Below the pieces are notes generated by a model. It ran no database searches and had not been told where the DNA came from. It saw only the letters and a list, made by a program, of their open reading frames with translations. From JAGLQQ01 sp043806135 (lineage in GTDB: Bacteria; Omnitrophota; Gorgyraeia; B26-G9), in contig JAZDHG010000034.1 of assembly GCA_043806135.1 (NCBI GenBank), forward strand, positions 6,771-70,770: a DNA stretch of 64,000 nt, given 5' to 3'. Shown piece by piece: positions 53,733-62,244 of the stretch (within the stretch, counting starts at the first letter, position 1; the number at the start of each line of letters is the position of its first letter). The position numbers were made by a program, and so were the translations under genes.

Positions 53733-54530
53733 TTAAAAAGACTTTATTTTTCCAAGGAACATATTTTTAAAATAAGTGAGCTGCTGCAGAAAGTAAAGAT
53801 AGGGGCTGAAAACCGATTTATATGAGGGGGCATTTTCTCTCTTATCGCTAATATACAATGCTTTTTTCTTAGTATTGGCTCTAGCGATTTGGATAGAGAA
53901 TGGGGTCATTAAAACTATTTTTAAATCAAATAACATTGATCTGTTTTGAATATAAAAGAGGTCGTGTTCTACTCTTTTAATAATTGATGTATTAGCGCGA
54001 TACCCATTAACCTGTGCCCATCCGGTAAGCCCTGCTTTAACAGTATGACGCAAATCATAATTCTTAATTGTCTTCTTAAACCGCTCAATAAAATATGGTC
54101 TTTCCGGTCTGGGGCCTACTAAACTCATATCTCCCCGCAGCACATTCACCAACTGGGGAAGCTCGTCAATAAGCAGGATTCTCAATAACCGTCCGAATCT
54201 AGTGCTTCTGGGATCATCGGTCTTTCCCCACTCAGGGCCTTTGTCGTTTTCCACCTTATCCGGCATTGAACGGAATTTATACAACCAGAATACTCTCCCG
54301 CCCTTTGTGCATCTTTCTTGCTTATAAATAACCGGGCCCGGAGAGCTTAACTTAACCATTATTGCCACGAACAACATTAAAGGGGAACTTAGTATCAATA
54401 ACAATAACGATCCCGCTATATCCATTACCCTTTTTATAAAAGCATAAGAGAAGATTAAAGAACATATCTCCGCAGCTTCGTTCAAATATGATTGTCTATT
54501 TGCTAGATTTAAAGTATGATTAATAAACAT
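53733..54530 (-). CDS. Initiating phosphoglycosyltransferase (WcaJ/WbaP-like)
   Basis: The 265-residue bacterial sugar transferase would start the repeat unit by moving a sugar phosphate to undecaprenyl phosphate. It has one membrane hairpin near residues 30-60. The catalytic core reads VKLSSPGPVIYKQERCTKGGRVFWLYKFRSM, DDPRSTRFGRLLRILLIDELPQLVNVLRGDMSLVGPRPERPYF, and LRHTVKAGLTGWAQVNGYR, all characteristic. The extra N-terminal domain of full WcaJ is absent. It lies 34 bases after the Wzz-PilZ gene and probably belongs to the same operon. Confidence 0.93.
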   Translation of the reverse strand: MFINHTLNLANRQSYLNEAAEICSLIFSYAFIKRVMDIAGSLLLLILSSPLMLFVAIMVKLSSPGPVIYKQERCTKGGRVFWLYKFRSMPDKVENDKGPEWGKTDDPRSTRFGRLLRILLIDELPQLVNVLRGDMSLVGPRPERPYFIERFKKTIKNYDLRHTVKAGLTGWAQVNGYRANTSIIKRVEHDLFYIQNRSMLFDLKIVLMTPFSIQIARANTKKKALYISDKRENAPSYKSVFSPYLYFLQQLTYFKNMFLGKIKSF

Positions 54531-54564
54531 TATTTTCTTTCCTTAATTTTGTAATTTAAATTTA

Positions 54565-56229
54565 TTAGGCCATTTCTTTATTAATATCCAACTCCAGATC
54601 ATAAAACTTAACCCCTGCAGCGTATCCAGGGTTACCGTCATTTACTGCGACAGGAGATGTCCAAACTACTACCCCGTTACCCACAATAGGCTTCATTTTA
54701 TCACGATGTATTTCAAATTCAAGAATATTTTTCGGCTGTAATTTTTCGGTTGTGACAATCTTCATTCCTGAACGCCCGACATCCTTACTCCAGCATATAT
54801 GTTTCTTTTTTTGTCCGACAACTGTACATGTAACTTTATTAGATGTTTTTGAACGCTGTGACGATCTCCTTTCTTCAAATTTCCCAAAATCATGTTCGGA
54901 TTGCACTTCATGCACAGAAGAAACAGAAAAAACAAGGGCCATGGCAAACCCAATCGTTAACCCGACAAGTACCCCCAACAAAAGATTAGTCAATAAATTT
55001 GGTTTAACCGGAGAATCCGGAACATCGGCAAGTTCTATTATTTCTGCATCAGGAAGCATATTGGTTCTCTGTTTTAAAATTTTTAACTCTTGGAGCTTTG
55101 CCTTAAGATCAGCATAAACTTCTCTTTTCATTTCAATATCACGATTGAGCCGGGCTAATTTAGGCTGGGTTTGAAGCGCTTTATTTAGCCTATTGGTTTG
55201 TTTTTCGTGATTTTCAATCAATGCTTCTTTTTTTCCAATTAAAGATTTTTTTTCTATCACTAAAGATTCTATCTCTGCCTTTACAATCTTATCGCTTTCC
55301 TTAGCCAGATCGATTGTTAATTTAGCAATCGCCGCCTGAGCAACCATTACATCCGGATGATTTAAATTAAATTCTCCCATTAAAACATCCATCTTGAGAT
55401 CAGCTAAACGGATTTGTGATTTTAAGTCGTTTATAAGTTCATTATCTGTAAGAAATTTCAGGTTTAAATTTTCAGAATCATTTTTCTCCACCCGCCCTTT
55501 AATTTCAACGATTTTAGTATTTAACATCTCTATATCAGCGTTAACAGCAGCTACATGCATGTCTAAATCAGCATATTTTTGCAGACTCAAAACTATATCC
55601 GACCCAAAGAGCATAATCATATTATCTTGACTAGCTATTTCATTCAACTCCTCCTCAACAGCGTTAAAATCCTTTTTTGCCGTTTCGATCTCTTTTTCCA
55701 AGGCGGAAATAATTCGCTCGACAGTTTCACTTTTTAATTTTACTCTGTTTTCAATATAGGTTTCTGCTATCGCATTTGCTAACATTGAGGCAAACAAAGG
55801 GTTCGGCTGCTGTACCTGAAGCTCTAAAACATTTGTGCCTTCTAATAGAGTAAGACTGATTTTTTTCTGTAACATACTCTTATTTAATGAGTTGGGATCC
55901 AAACCTTTAAATTCCTCTTTCGAAAAATCTATTTTTTGCAGTGCCTTGTCTATAACAGATCTGCTCTTTATAATTTCAGCTTGTGAATTAGCAAATTGCC
56001 ATCCGGTCTCATAAGAGGGAAACTCATCTTTAGGATTGAGTTTCTCTTCCCTAACCAATATTTTTGTACTTACCTCATATATGGGTTTCACAAATACTTT
56101 AGTAGCAAAAAAAGCAGCCGCCAGTGTTATGATAATTGAGCTAGCAATAATCAGTTTACCTCTTCTAATAACATTCAGGATATCGATTGAATCAATATCA
56201 TTTTGTATTAAATTTGAATTTTTCATCAT
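54565..56229 (-). CDS. Wzz-type chain-length protein with C-terminal PilZ domain
   Basis: The 554-residue inner-membrane protein has a Wzz domain with helices near residues 28-50 (GKLIIASSIIITLAAAFFATKVF) and 405-430 (TNLLLGVLVGLTIGFAMALVF). Between them lies a long coiled-coil periplasmic part (residues 150-390). The cytoplasmic tail (445-554) reads as a PilZ domain: RSSQR (RxxxR) is present. The second motif is DVGRSG, where the usual DxSxxG Ser is Gly. No tyrosine-kinase (BY-kinase) domain follows. It probably sets polymer length and export and may be switched by c-di-GMP, if binding survives that change. Confidence 0.88.
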   Translation of the reverse strand: MMKNSNLIQNDIDSIDILNVIRRGKLIIASSIIITLAAAFFATKVFVKPIYEVSTKILVREEKLNPKDEFPSYETGWQFANSQAEIIKSRSVIDKALQKIDFSKEEFKGLDPNSLNKSMLQKKISLTLLEGTNVLELQVQQPNPLFASMLANAIAETYIENRVKLKSETVERIISALEKEIETAKKDFNAVEEELNEIASQDNMIMLFGSDIVLSLQKYADLDMHVAAVNADIEMLNTKIVEIKGRVEKNDSENLNLKFLTDNELINDLKSQIRLADLKMDVLMGEFNLNHPDVMVAQAAIAKLTIDLAKESDKIVKAEIESLVIEKKSLIGKKEALIENHEKQTNRLNKALQTQPKLARLNRDIEMKREVYADLKAKLQELKILKQRTNMLPDAEIIELADVPDSPVKPNLLTNLLLGVLVGLTIGFAMALVFSVSSVHEVQSEHDFGKFEERRSSQRSKTSNKVTCTVVGQKKKHICWSKDVGRSGMKIVTTEKLQPKNILEFEIHRDKMKPIVGNGVVVWTSPVAVNDGNPGYAAGVKFYDLELDINKEMA

Positions 56230-56252
56230 ATAATCACCCTATCTTTTTATTA

Positions 56253-57053
56253 TTAATCTTCAGCAATTTTATAGATTAAATAAGTATCCGCAATGGGTTT
56301 GATGGTTCTTCCGAAAAAGGAGAACAGGTCATCCATTTTACCTATAAAAGTTTTCGGCACATAAACAATATCTCCCGGCTGAAGAATTACATCATTTCTT
56401 ACTTTTCCTTCTTTAAGCACGCTTTTTAAATCCGCCGTGAATATATGCGGAACTTTATCATATGGATTACGTATAATAACCGTGTTTTCTAAGTATGAAT
56501 ATTGGGCATACCCTCCGGATTTGCCTATAGCTTCCAATGCTGTCAGACGCCCCGAAATATTATACATTCCCGGATTTCTAACCTCTCCAAGCACAAGAAT
56601 CTTTTTACTTCCGATTTCATTGACTATTACCGTTACCTGGGGATCAAGAATATATTTGTCCTGGAGCCTTGCTGCAATAACTTTGCTTAATTTTTCCGGG
56701 CTCAGTCCGCCGGCTTTTATTTCACCAGCAAGAGGGAGAGATATTCTCCCGTCAGGGCGTATGGTAATTGTTCTGCTTAGATCTTCATTGCGCCATACAG
56801 ATACCTCTATTACATCACCGGATTCAAGCATATACTCAGGATCAGTACCTTTTTCAAAAATTGATTCCTGCTCTTTTGCTATAGACTCTGCTTTCTCAAT
56901 ACTATAGTTTTGAGCAATATCCTGTTCGCGGTTAACTATATTTGTTGTCGCTGAATATGCTATAACTGAAAAAACAAGCATGCTGGCAAAAGCTAATAAA
57001 ACTAATAAATTAATTAAAACTGCCTTGATAAAAAGTTTTGATCGTTTTTTCAT
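56253..57053 (-). CDS. Wza-like polysaccharide export protein
   Basis: The 266-residue periplasmic/outer-membrane export protein has an N-terminal hydrophobic segment (about residues 10-33). A Poly_export domain follows: YMLESGDVIEVSVWRNEDLSRTITIRPDGRISLPLAGEIKAGG. An SLBB domain comes next (KKILVLGEVRNPGMYNISGRLTALEAIGKSGG) and a second SLBB-like segment ends with LQPGDIVYVPKTFIG. No lipobox is visible, and the length is shorter than E. coli Wza. It starts four bases after the small upstream gene and precedes the Wzz-PilZ gene by 23 bases. Confidence 0.92.
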   Translation of the reverse strand: MKKRSKLFIKAVLINLLVLLAFASMLVFSVIAYSATTNIVNREQDIAQNYSIEKAESIAKEQESIFEKGTDPEYMLESGDVIEVSVWRNEDLSRTITIRPDGRISLPLAGEIKAGGLSPEKLSKVIAARLQDKYILDPQVTVIVNEIGSKKILVLGEVRNPGMYNISGRLTALEAIGKSGGYAQYSYLENTVIIRNPYDKVPHIFTADLKSVLKEGKVRNDVILQPGDIVYVPKTFIGKMDDLFSFFGRTIKPIADTYLIYKIAED

Positions 57054-57057
57054 TTTA

Positions 57058-57273
57058 TCACCCTCTGTTTGTTAGCCGTAATAAGACCGGATTGAGATTG
57101 CTTTCGTTCCAGGTAACTTCCCATGAAGACAAGTTCCCGTCTTCGAAATGACCATTTGTGAGCATATTCGCCTGGCAAGTTAATGGAACTTGTATGAGAA
57201 TAATTACACTCACGATAAATATTATTTGCTTAATAGTTTCCCTTTTCACTGCTCTTCTCCCGTTAAATTTCAT
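57058..57273 (-). CDS. Small secreted protein, possible truncated remnant
   Basis: This frame of about 71 residues has a signal-like helix (residues 12-30). It is followed by NMLTNGHFEDGNLSSW, which resembles the start of carbohydrate-binding or PEP-CTERM-type exported proteins. It then stops after a few residues, so it may be a broken gene or a short coupled leader for wza. AGGTGG precedes the ATG at 57273. The stop lies four bases before the wza start, and it is the first gene after the operon promoter. Confidence 0.5.
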   Translation of the reverse strand: MKFNGRRAVKRETIKQIIFIVSVIILIQVPLTCQANMLTNGHFEDGNLSSWEVTWNESNLNPVLLRLTNRG

Positions 57274-57307
57274 TTGACTGTGAGCCACCTTTTAAAGAAG
57301 GTTCTAA

Positions 57308-57336
57308 AGTATACCTGATAAGTTGAATTTTTGCAA
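57308..57336 (-). promoter_or_regulatory. Promoter of the polysaccharide export operon
   Basis: On the minus strand, TTGCAA (57336-57331) is followed after 17 bases by TATACT (57313-57308). The same boxes and spacing precede the repeat-protein gene at 60782-60810. Confidence 0.7.
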
Positions 57337-57517
57337 GGAAATTTTAAAGTTTTCTTTATTTTTTTAAAAGTTTTTTTAAAATTATAACACATTGATAATA
57401 AACATTTTATGATAATGATACCTGCAATTTTTCTAAAATTTTACACTGATTTAAAACATCAAACCTCAGGAATATTTTCAGGAAGAAAAAGATAGGCTTT
57501 AAGTCTTTTAAATATAA

Positions 57518-60481
57518 TTAAGCTGGCACTGCCTTATAAGCATTTATAAAAACAGACATATCTACAATCAGTTTACCTTTATCATTAGTAAAAATAGAAA
57601 TAATATCATCAAAACTCATACCCTGGTTTTTCATCACATCAACCAGCTCAGCATGATCATATCCGGCAGCTACCATGGCTGCAGCAATTGCTCTATTATC
57701 AAGACCGTTATTTGATAAAAGATTGTAAGTATTTTCAGTAGTCTGCCCGCCCTGTTGAAGCCCCTTAGTTATACTGCTCCAAGAAACTGAACTATTAACC
57801 GCAGCCAAGACCACATCTTCTGCCGAATTACCCCATAAGACTAACAAACTCACAACTTTATCTGTCTTACCCGCACCAGCATCTTCAAAAGCGCTAATAA
57901 TTCTGGTCATATCCCAACCCAGTGATTGCATTCCGATCATTAGGTTATCAACTTCACCATGGGAGCCGTCCAGCATTGCCGTTACTATTTCATCGTCACT
58001 TAAATTATTGTTAGTTAAAATCGTAAGTACTTCAAGCGACTCAAAACCATTTGTTTTTAATCCGCTGGCAATTTCCTTCCAGCTTGCACCAGCCTCTTGC
58101 ACAGTGGAAACAACTGCATCAGTTTCAAACCCGGCTTTAAGAAAGGCATCAACCAGTTCTGCGGCATGACTAGGTTTCCCCTTACTTGTAAACGCATCAA
58201 TCACCTGGTTCATATCACTGCCTTGATTCAACATCGCAGTTGCTATATCACCTGCATTATAACCGCCGGCAAGCATCGAAGTAACGATTTTTGAATTGCT
58301 TAATCCATTTGATGTTAAAACCGTAAAAGTATCAGCAGCGCTTACACCTCCCTGCTGCAAACCTTGCGTAATCGGGTCCCAGTCAATCTTTGCCTCTATC
58401 GCAGCAGTAACCACTTCATCAACGGAAACTCCGGCTTTAACCAAAGCAGCCACAACTGCAGCCCCCTGGCGAACCACATTGGATTCAGTTACCGTTTCTG
58501 TTTCCGTTTCTCCATCTGTGCTGGTTGTTGTAACAGACTCTTCTTTAAACGCTTCAAATATGCGGGCGCTATCCCATCCCAGGGTAACCATGCCCTGAAC
58601 CATTTTGCCGATATTCCCTCCGCCTTTATCCATCATTGCGCTTACAACTTCCTTATCACTAAGGCCGTTATCTTTAAGGTATTGAACTATTTTATCAAAA
58701 TCAGCATTGCCAAATTCCATTCCCTTGGCAATATCTTTAACCTTCATCCCTGCTTCTTTTGCAGCCGCAGCTATTTCTTCAAAGGTATATTTGCCTGATT
58801 TCATTAAAGCACTGACCACCGATTTTCCTACTTTAACATTAACAACAATTTTATTTTTGAATGCCTTAAATATAGAATTCATATCCATTCCCAGATTGAT
58901 TAGTCCGGCAACAATACCGCCGGCATCTCTGCCGCTATCAAGCATCTTTCCTACTACCTCAATGTCGCTTAACCCCTGTTCAGATAGAATAGTATAGACC
59001 TCCTCTGAGCTCATACCAGTTGATACTAAACCCTTGGTAATATTCTCCCAGGATGTCCCCGCCTTTCTGACTGCCGTAATAACCTCTTCTGCTGAATATC
59101 CGGCTTTTATCAAGCCTGTAACAACTGCTGCATCATCCTTAGCTCCGTCAAAAGAAGCAATAATTGTCTCCATGCTCCAGCCCAACTCGTTCATGGCGAT
59201 TACCATGCTGCCAGCGCCGAAATTTGTATTCTTACGCAGAGCATCAACTATTTTCTTTTCCGTTAATCCGTTTGACTGTAAAATTTCAATGATTTCACTT
59301 ATGGTTGAACCGGAATTTTTAAGGCCCAAAGATATTTTATCCCAGCTGATTCCGGCCTTACTTGCTGCACTGACAACCTCTTCTATGGTAAATTTTTTCG
59401 AGTTGATCAAAGCCACGCAAAGCAGCTCTCCCTTGGAATTTCCTTCAGTTTTAAAAGCATTAAAAATTTCCTCAGCACTTTTTCCCATAGCGATCATTGC
59501 ATTTACCAGATCGTTAGTGTTAGTGCCTCCATCAAGAAGGTATCCTACAACTTTGCTTTCACTGACCCCCTGTTCTTCCATAACAGAGAACACTTCTTCA
59601 ATACTCAAACCGCCGGCACTTAGTCCAGCCACTATATTTTTAATGGAAATCCCTGCTCCCTTTGCAGCAGAGATAACATCATCAGTGGAAATTCCTGATT
59701 TAACCAATGCTGCCACCACCTCAGCAGCCTTACGCACAATACCAGTGTCTACATTTTTAAATGACTTAAAAATTTGGTCAGTGCTCATGCCTTGGGCAAT
59801 CATTCCCTTAACAATATCACTTGTAGTATAGTTGCCATCAAGCATCATTGTTACAATCTGCCTATCTTCATAACCGGCATTCTGCAAGATCAAAAGAACT
59901 TCCTGAGCCGATGCGCCGGACTTTTTAAGCGCAGTGACAATTTCCGTATATGAATATCCCTTTGCAATTAATGATTTTGTCATGTCTTCATAACTTACCC
60001 CAGCATTTTCAAGTGCTGAGTTATCAGCCATAACCTCTTTTTGATTATTAACTAACGCGGCAGGCACTACTTTAGCGGCCTCTTCTTTGGAAAATACCTC
60101 AGCAATCAAATTATAGGCAACATCCCCATATCCCAGAGAAATAAGCCCCAAAGCAATATCATTGCTGGAAAAACCTGATTTCTTTAGAGTGCTTACAATA
60201 TTACTTAAATCTGTTCCTGCACTCACAAATCCGGTTATTAAACCTTTTACATCTTCAACGGTTGAAGCGCTTTGCTGAGTATTACTACTTCCTCCCGTAT
60301 TTATATACTCTGTAGTCACTGGTTTTCTGTTAACTTGATCATCGCTAATTTCCTGATTTACATTTGTATCTGATGTTTGCGGGTCAATCTGTTCCGGCAA
60401 AATAGCGCCATGAAGCATCCCGTAAGCTCCAAGCGTAAACAGAAAAACTATCATGAGATTAATAATAGTGAACATTTTCAT
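57518..60481 (-). CDS. Secreted repeat protein made of short helical units
   Basis: The 987-residue protein has an N-terminal signal-like helix (about residues 4-25), then a low-complexity stretch. From about residue 80 to near the end it is built of roughly fifty units of 14-17 residues with the shape G-x-S-x-x-E-I-V-x-A-L-x-x-A-G. These are grouped into seven longer repeats of about 110-125 residues, each containing a VVxAAxxAG unit, a SWxxIxxGL unit, a LSxxEV unit and a GLSDxxIVxAMLDGG unit. A superhelical solenoid is likely. I know no named family that fits. It sits behind its own promoter and a GEMM-like leader, between the export operon and the pilin genes. Confidence 0.8.
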   Translation of the reverse strand: MKMFTIINLMIVFLFTLGAYGMLHGAILPEQIDPQTSDTNVNQEISDDQVNRKPVTTEYINTGGSSNTQQSASTVEDVKGLITGFVSAGTDLSNIVSTLKKSGFSSNDIALGLISLGYGDVAYNLIAEVFSKEEAAKVVPAALVNNQKEVMADNSALENAGVSYEDMTKSLIAKGYSYTEIVTALKKSGASAQEVLLILQNAGYEDRQIVTMMLDGNYTTSDIVKGMIAQGMSTDQIFKSFKNVDTGIVRKAAEVVAALVKSGISTDDVISAAKGAGISIKNIVAGLSAGGLSIEEVFSVMEEQGVSESKVVGYLLDGGTNTNDLVNAMIAMGKSAEEIFNAFKTEGNSKGELLCVALINSKKFTIEEVVSAASKAGISWDKISLGLKNSGSTISEIIEILQSNGLTEKKIVDALRKNTNFGAGSMVIAMNELGWSMETIIASFDGAKDDAAVVTGLIKAGYSAEEVITAVRKAGTSWENITKGLVSTGMSSEEVYTILSEQGLSDIEVVGKMLDSGRDAGGIVAGLINLGMDMNSIFKAFKNKIVVNVKVGKSVVSALMKSGKYTFEEIAAAAKEAGMKVKDIAKGMEFGNADFDKIVQYLKDNGLSDKEVVSAMMDKGGGNIGKMVQGMVTLGWDSARIFEAFKEESVTTTSTDGETETETVTESNVVRQGAAVVAALVKAGVSVDEVVTAAIEAKIDWDPITQGLQQGGVSAADTFTVLTSNGLSNSKIVTSMLAGGYNAGDIATAMLNQGSDMNQVIDAFTSKGKPSHAAELVDAFLKAGFETDAVVSTVQEAGASWKEIASGLKTNGFESLEVLTILTNNNLSDDEIVTAMLDGSHGEVDNLMIGMQSLGWDMTRIISAFEDAGAGKTDKVVSLLVLWGNSAEDVVLAAVNSSVSWSSITKGLQQGGQTTENTYNLLSNNGLDNRAIAAAMVAAGYDHAELVDVMKNQGMSFDDIISIFTNDKGKLIVDMSVFINAYKAVPA

Positions 60482-60567
60482 GATAAGCACCCATCCTTAT
60501 TGAAACACTTTATGAACATCATGTTGTTTATATCCAATAATTAAATTTTTTAAATATAAAAATATAA

Positions 60568-60593
60568 GCCGAATTGCCATTAATATCTTCGGC
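60568..60593 (-). terminator. Terminator-like hairpin of the leader
   Basis: On the minus strand, GCCGAA pairs with TTCGGC around a 14-base loop. A T-rich tract (TTATATTTTTAT) follows. Its 5' arm shares bases with the 3' strand of the aptamer's closing stem (GTTGCCGA), so the two cannot form together. An alternative stem TTGCC/GGCAA is also possible. Confidence 0.6.
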
Positions 60594-60746
60594 AACCCGG
60601 CTGTCATAGCAATCGCTTTAGACCCGCAGTTTTACCCCGGCTTCGTTTTTTATTCTCCGCCGGGTCCGGCAAGCTTACCTTGAGATATTAACCCCATAAG
60701 CGTAACCGGAGCCCCTGCCTTTCGGAAGGTTTGTCTTTTCGGACAC
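60588..60746 (-). promoter_or_regulatory. c-di-GMP-I (GEMM)-like riboswitch with an enlarged middle
   Basis: On the minus strand the leader has GACAAACC, then a stem capped by CGAAAG (CCTTCC with GGCAGG, one mismatch). Downstream are GCGGGTCTAA and GCTATGACAGCC, then GGGTTGCCGA. These match the GEMM-I aptamer parts: the GAAA tetraloop, its TCTAA/TATGA receptor and the closing stem. Between them lie about 80 extra bases with CTCCG/CGGAG and CCCGGC/GCCGGG stems. It is thus an expanded or tandem form. Because the terminator shares the closing stem, ligand binding would favour read-through. Binding is not shown. Confidence 0.6.
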
Positions 60747-60781
60747 TATTTTACAAATATAGTTATTAATCTCTTTATAAA

Positions 60782-60810
60782 AGTATATCATGAAATACAA
60801 TAACTTGCAA
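60782..60810 (-). promoter_or_regulatory. Promoter of the repeat-protein gene and its leader
   Basis: On the minus strand, TTGCAA (60810-60805) is followed after 17 bases by TATACT (60787-60782). Transcription would start near 60775, just before the riboswitch-like leader. The rest of the gap (60811-60957) shows no feature I recognise. Confidence 0.7.
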
Positions 60811-60957
60811 CCAGAAAACTTATCTTCTTGCATTTAAATCTGTTGTAGATATAAAGAAGCAGCTGTAAAATCCGCAAAAGAAATATAATCCAGATATGAT
60901 AAGGTTTCTAAAATAAGAAGCAGTTTAAAAAAACAGCAGGTTATAATGTTTTAGTTT

Positions 60958-62232
60958 TTAAGGAGTGGTATACCCTCGCCAGGAAGTTACAAAATAACCT
61001 AAGATTAAAGCTTCAGGATCTTCTCTTGACGCAATATCATAATGATATTTCAAGCCTGTAGTACATTCTACTGTTTTACCGACAACACTGCCATAAAAAA
61101 CAGTGTCCGGGCCAATTCGAACATCAGCATTAGGCGCGTAAATATTCCCATAAAATCCACTGGCATGCGAACTAAGATTAAATGAAGCTACATTGTCAGT
61201 ACAATAAATCTTAAACCTTAGAGGATCATAGGTAGTATTGTCAATTTTTGCCCCATTTCCAAAAGTAGTATTTCCATTTAGCCATAATTTGGCAGTATTT
61301 CCAGGATTTATTAAAATCTTGCTGTTAACACCAAGCTTCAGTTCCCCGATCACATAAATATCAACATTAGCATTAATTTCAAGTATAGCATCCTTTTCAA
61401 GCTTAATAGAATCATATTCTACCTCATTATCGTTTATTGTAAACGTCGTACCGTTTGACACAGTAAGCGCCCCCCGGTTAGGTGCATATACTCCGGTCTG
61501 ATCAGGTATTGACAGCAGGGGTTTATCCTTATTTAACCATTTCACGGCTCCGTTATATACGCCGGAGCCTGTCAGTAAAATCACATCCGCAGGGTCTCCT
61601 CCTAAGCCAATAGTAATATCTCCAGTAACAATACTGTTGTTGCCGATTTTAATTGTTTTAGCAGCTATTGAATTAGTAACAAAGTCTGCATCTGTGCCTA
61701 TATTTCCCGCTACACCATAAAATCCAATCCGGGAATCATAGCTGTCAACTAAAGCATTGCTTCCGATATTAATGCCGCTATAACCCATGATCGCGTCTTT
61801 AAAAAGCTTCTCCTCAACAGCAATAACCTTAACTGTTTTCGAAGCCATCTGGTTGGCCTGGTTTGGAAAGTAACCTATTGATTCAACTTCATAAGATTTA
61901 GGCTCAGTGACTAAATTAATCACAGTTACAATGAATTCACCAATTGTATCTCCGCCAGGGATACCAATATTTCCTGTTCTTGTCCATTTTACGCCTGTTA
62001 CTGTTGTCCAGCCCTCTGTTGCAAGGAATTCCCTTCCGCCATGATTTACTTCCAAGAGCCCAAGTTCCGCGCCGGCTTCAGCAATATGCATTGCTTCAAC
62101 TTCCGCGTAGGTTCTTATGGAAATTTGCGCATTTGAATGCACTGATGCCACATAACTTGTACCCAAAATAACCAGGCCCAGAATCAGAATAAGCGATAAT
62201 AATAAAGCGCTACCTTTTTTATTAAATAACAT
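60958..62232 (-). CDS. PilX-like type IV pilus-associated protein
   Basis: The 424-residue protein has an N-terminal hydrophobic helix (GSALLLSLILILGLVILGTSYVASVHSNAQ), the PilX-like start. IRTYAEVEAMHIAEAGAELGLLE follows, where Glu and Ala patterns resemble minor pilins that lack a normal cleavage site. The C-terminal half is beta-rich (DIYVIGELKLGVNSKILINPGN, then GFYGNIYAPNADVRIGPDTVFYGSVVG), a repetitive strand layout also seen in bactofilin- or polymer-like domains. It is 12 bases after the PilW-like gene, so they form an operon. Its role is probably a minor pilin at the pilus tip. Confidence 0.8.
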   Translation of the reverse strand: MLFNKKGSALLLSLILILGLVILGTSYVASVHSNAQISIRTYAEVEAMHIAEAGAELGLLEVNHGGREFLATEGWTTVTGVKWTRTGNIGIPGGDTIGEFIVTVINLVTEPKSYEVESIGYFPNQANQMASKTVKVIAVEEKLFKDAIMGYSGINIGSNALVDSYDSRIGFYGVAGNIGTDADFVTNSIAAKTIKIGNNSIVTGDITIGLGGDPADVILLTGSGVYNGAVKWLNKDKPLLSIPDQTGVYAPNRGALTVSNGTTFTINDNEVEYDSIKLEKDAILEINANVDIYVIGELKLGVNSKILINPGNTAKLWLNGNTTFGNGAKIDNTTYDPLRFKIYCTDNVASFNLSSHASGFYGNIYAPNADVRIGPDTVFYGSVVGKTVECTTGLKYHYDIASREDPEALILGYFVTSWRGYTTP

Positions 62233-62244
62233 GCTGCCTTTCCC

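Noticed and set aside
59034..59831. Plus-strand open frame of 265 codons opposite the repeat protein
   Set aside because: It mirrors the repeat-protein codons, has no ribosome site and no family features.
57518..60481. Possible CRISPR-like or tandem DNA repeat array
   Set aside because: The repetition is at protein level; the DNA units vary in length and sequence and are in one open frame.
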